Positions 61,575 through 64,000 of a DNA stretch of 64,000 bases are shown piece by piece. Under the pieces are notes generated by a model. The model made no database searches and was not told where the DNA came from. It was given only the letters and a program-made list of their open reading frames with translations. The stretch comes from Paenibacillus glycanilyticus NBRC 16618 (GTDB lineage Bacteria > Bacillota > Bacilli > Paenibacillales > Paenibacillaceae), in assembly GCF_004000805.1 (NCBI RefSeq), contig NZ_BILY01000030.1, positions 1 through 64,000 on the forward strand, written 5' to 3'. The position numbers and the translations under genes were made by a program. Every line of letters starts with the position of its first letter. The first letter of the stretch is position 1.

Positions 61575-61666
61575 CATTCGGTTGCTTGACCAGTGGATAG
61601 CAAGAACGCATTCAACTCTTTATTTTGGGAATAAATAGAAGTATTCCATCAATGAGGTGTTTGCTA

Positions 61667-62434
61667 TTGAGAAAGCGGATATGGACAATCGTGATAATCC
61701 TTGGATTTACTTCGTTAGCCGGAACGCATGCTTTTGCCAAAGAGAATGACCCTGCAACCGAATTCGCCAATGCCATTACGCGTAATGACTATAAAAAAGC
61801 GCAAAGCTTTATCGATCAAGATTACGTACGCATTCCCGAGATACCGGAGCATGTTTCCGCTCAAAGCTATAAGCTTGCGCCTTCGCCAATAAACGGAGAG
61901 CAAATCCTTATGGTGAGCTTCTATGACGAGAAACGAAAAACCGAACGACTGGCTTATATTTGGGAATTGTCCGTTAACTACGGCCGTATCACCCAGATTC
62001 ACGTATTATATGAGGGCTTCAACCCGCTGGCAGACGAGGCGCGCTTAATAAGAGAATATCAAACCAAATTCAAGCGCAGTCTTTTAACCCTAACCGAGCT
62101 GCCTTTCAGGAAAGTTACTGAATTTCATGGCTTTATCGAGGATGACAGCTCGATTGAGCTTTTGTATCGGAGCGATGAAATAAACGGTTTTCTCAAGGTT
62201 AAAGCAGCTCCTGTAACCGTAGATTTGGATCGGTTCAAATTTGATAACGATGATGTATATTACACGCTGAAAGATGGAACCAAGGCGCTCTATCGAGTAA
62301 ATAATAACTTAGCCTATGAGTTGAGGTTTCATAAGAACGGGATGCAGTATATGCTCGCAATCGGTAACAAGAAATATTTAAAGGTCAAATACAAACCGGA
62401 AACCTTGCTGAAAATCGCGAATTCCATGGTATAA
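61667..62434 (+). CDS. secreted protein of unknown function
   Basis: 255 residues from a TTG start (61667) with GAGGTG seven bases upstream. Signal peptide MRKRIWTIVIILGFTSLAGT, cut near HAFA-K. The mature protein has FANAITRNDYKKAQSFIDQD near its N-terminus, resembling accumulation-type helical repeats of NTF2-like proteins, then mostly beta structure. No lipobox, catalytic motif or anchor is seen. I cannot assign a family. Confidence 0.65.
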   Translation: MRKRIWTIVIILGFTSLAGTHAFAKENDPATEFANAITRNDYKKAQSFIDQDYVRIPEIPEHVSAQSYKLAPSPINGEQILMVSFYDEKRKTERLAYIWELSVNYGRITQIHVLYEGFNPLADEARLIREYQTKFKRSLLTLTELPFRKVTEFHGFIEDDSSIELLYRSDEINGFLKVKAAPVTVDLDRFKFDNDDVYYTLKDGTKALYRVNNNLAYELRFHKNGMQYMLAIGNKKYLKVKYKPETLLKIANSMV

Positions 62435-62437
62435 GCA

Positions 62438-62472
62438 AAGGCTGTCTCCCGTTAGAGGGGACAGCCTTTTTG
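62438..62472 (+). terminator. terminator after the secreted protein gene
   Basis: AAAGGCTGTCTCCC and GGGGACAGCCTTTTT form a strong hairpin. Confidence 0.9.
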
Positions 62473-62569
62473 TTTTCGTTTCTTATTGTGCTGAAAGGAG
62501 GATATAGTTTATTTATAACGTATTTTTCTAGAAATACTATAAAACTTAACGTTGAAAGCAGGGGCAGTA

Positions 62570-62980
62570 ATGAAGAATAGACTACTGGCTTTTTTTATTG
62601 ATTACATCTTGGTTCTGTTTATTTTTGTTCCAATTAGTATCCTAATCAATATTAATTCGACTGAAGAAAACTCTAATCGGCCATTTGAAATATTTTATCC
62701 GCTTCTGTTCCTAGTGCTGTTTGTTATCTCTAATAGAGATCTTATAGGTGGCAGAAGCATCGGCAAAAGAATAGTAGGGTTAGGTGTAAGGGATTATTCT
62801 AATCCTGATAACACGCCAGGGAAATGGAGGCTTTTCCTCCGGAATATATCTCTGATTGTGTGGCCGGTGGAACTCTTCCTATTGCTGATTAAGGGGAGAA
62901 GGCTGGGCGATTTGATCATGAGAACTAAGGTAATTGAACTCAATAAGCAATCGGAAAATGGAAATGCGCTACCTGAATGA
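62570..62980 (+). CDS. RDD family membrane protein
   Basis: 136 residues. The family triad is present near the N-terminus (NRLLAFFIDYILVLFIF) and the second conserved block is NRDLIGGRSIGKRIVGLGVR. Three predicted helices. RDD proteins are small membrane proteins implicated in sodium or other ion transport in some Bacillus, but function is mostly unknown. The start is the ATG at 62570 after GCAGGGG. The gene ends seven bases from the convergent AraC gene. Confidence 0.85.
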   Translation: MKNRLLAFFIDYILVLFIFVPISILININSTEENSNRPFEIFYPLLFLVLFVISNRDLIGGRSIGKRIVGLGVRDYSNPDNTPGKWRLFLRNISLIVWPVELFLLLIKGRRLGDLIMRTKVIELNKQSENGNALPE

Positions 62981-62986
62981 GCCGGT

Positions 62987-63913
62987 CTACGCATCGCTCC
63001 TTGCTTCGCCCCGAAGCAGCCGCCGAGCATATTCCTTCGGCGTGCAGCCGTTATACCGTTTGAACAGCTCGTAGAAATGCGCCATATTTTCGATGCCGAC
63101 GCTTGCGGCGATGGAGGAGACGCTGGCGGGCTCCGCGACAAGCCTATGCGCGGCTTTAAGTATGCGCTGGCGGTTGACGTAATCGACGAACGAAACGCCA
63201 ACCGCTTTTTTGAAATATTTGGAGAAATAACTGTAATTCATCCGGGCGATCCGGCTTACCTCGTCCATGTCGATGCGCTCGCTCAAATGGCGGCTTACAT
63301 AGTCGAGGACGGGGCGCATGACAGTGTCGTCCACGAATTCGTAGCTCTGCAGCAGCCCACGGCTGTCGTGGCGGAGCAGCGTCAGCAGCAAATGCTTGAT
63401 ATGCATGCTTGCGGCGATTTCGTATCCCTTCCGCTTGCCGATCATTTCCTCGTGTATGCCTGTTAGGATGCCGGCCATCTCCAGCCTGGCTGCGGAGTTT
63501 TCTCGAAAGATATAGTTCAGCTCCTCGAGCGGGCGAACGAGCTCAGAGAAGTGCCGGTAATACATCATCATCGCCGGGTCGAAATAACGCTGCAGATCGA
63601 CATGCAGCACGATATAGATCAGAGGCCCGTCCGACGTCTTTTGGCTGAGATGCAGCTGGGAGGAGCCGACGATGGCGACATCCCCCGCGTCAAGCGCATA
63701 GCAATGGCCGGGCGTATGGAGATTCATGGACCCATTCTGCACCAGAATGAGCTCGACCTCCTTGTGATAATGCCAGCGCCTGTTCGACGGGCCGGGCTTC
63801 GACTCGTCCGTGAACTGCCACGCTTTGATGCAGAGATGCTGGTTCTGGTAATGGATCGGCTCTTGAAATTGTTCCTGAACGTTTTCCGGAGCATGTACCT
63901 GAACGTCTTTCAC
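62987..63913 (-). CDS. AraC family regulator with N-terminal cupin domain
   Basis: 308 residues with a GTG start after AGAGGG. An AraC_binding cupin at about 30-110 (WHYHKEVELILVQNGSMNLH, YALDAGDVAIVGSSQLHLSQ) is followed by a C-terminal double helix-turn-helix (MDEVSRIARMNYSYFSKYFK and FYELFKRYNGCTPKEYARRL). Proteins of this layout usually activate sugar utilisation genes. Its likely target, a divergent gene to the right, lies outside the window. Confidence 0.9.
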   Translation of the reverse strand: MKDVQVHAPENVQEQFQEPIHYQNQHLCIKAWQFTDESKPGPSNRRWHYHKEVELILVQNGSMNLHTPGHCYALDAGDVAIVGSSQLHLSQKTSDGPLIYIVLHVDLQRYFDPAMMMYYRHFSELVRPLEELNYIFRENSAARLEMAGILTGIHEEMIGKRKGYEIAASMHIKHLLLTLLRHDSRGLLQSYEFVDDTVMRPVLDYVSRHLSERIDMDEVSRIARMNYSYFSKYFKKAVGVSFVDYVNRQRILKAAHRLVAEPASVSSIAASVGIENMAHFYELFKRYNGCTPKEYARRLLRGEARSDA

Positions 63914-64000
63914 CGGTTGATCGCCCTCTTTGCGCCATAGTCAATTTGGATACAAAAGGCCCAAATATCGTAATTGTGGCCCGCAAATCCTCGTACTAAG
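63914..64000. other. upstream region of the AraC/cupin gene at the window edge
   Basis: I see no clear promoter, hairpin or repeat here. It is cut by the end of the window. Confidence 0.4.

Overview
The window looks like a chromosomal segment of a Paenibacillus-type member of the Bacillota. The reasons are lipoprotein-type sugar importers paired with YesM/YesN-type two-component systems, a giant S-layer-homology (SLH) protein, purine-rich ribosome binding sites, frequent TTG/GTG starts, and a TPP riboswitch in front of thiC. I see no phage, insertion sequence, CRISPR array, tRNA or rRNA. I cannot name the species.

Layout. 1-345: tandem palindromic repeat array. 373-5748: arabino-oligosaccharide-type locus (GntR/LacI-like repressor, importer, GH43 arabinosidase). 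6128-13341: Lpl-type importer whose binding protein and two permeases flank their YesM/YesN system. 13579-16844: Fur-controlled siderophore importer without an ATPase. 17128-24318: DUF975 protein and a 2145-residue SLH protein. 24818-27190: TetR regulator with an ABC exporter. 27314-31846: acetyltransferase, UPF0104 membrane protein plus glycosyltransferase, MFS exporter, small membrane protein. 31862-32563: second, larger array. 32684-35378: PAS-GGDEF protein, RsbQ-like hydrolase, AraC regulator. 35587-40191: secreted copper amine oxidase, acetyltransferase, membrane protein, PgsA-like protein with a damaged-looking start, HD hydrolase. 40459-46895: VOC protein, ABC exporter with its own DesK/NarL-type pair, acetyltransferase, LysR regulator divergent from a tautomerase/carboxymuconolactone decarboxylase pair. 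46995-52941: second YesM/YesN system with a complete sugar importer. 53257-55430: thiC and its riboswitch. 55581-62980: small envelope proteins, an oxidoreductase, an 1100-residue secreted modular protein, an acetyltransferase, an RDD membrane protein. 62987-63913: AraC/cupin regulator.

How the genes work together. Three sugar importers dominate. None encodes its ATPase, so all probably use a shared MsmX-type ATPase elsewhere. Each carries its own regulator, and two have cre-like CcpA sites. Strong hairpins directly follow several binding-protein genes, as expected where the binding protein must outnumber the permeases.

The most unusual signal is non-coding. Six intergenic elements, in four unrelated sequence families, share one architecture: short quasi-palindromes whose centres are 50-52 bp apart within a pair and 61-73 bp apart between pairs, close to whole numbers of DNA helical turns. 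In three families the four motifs run forward, forward, reverse, reverse. The fourth family is a tandem array with an exact 125-bp period. All five elements that can be tested lie between convergent genes. They occupy every convergent gap over 250 bp and no divergent or co-directional gap. They resemble the REP/BIME elements of enterobacteria in position but not in sequence.
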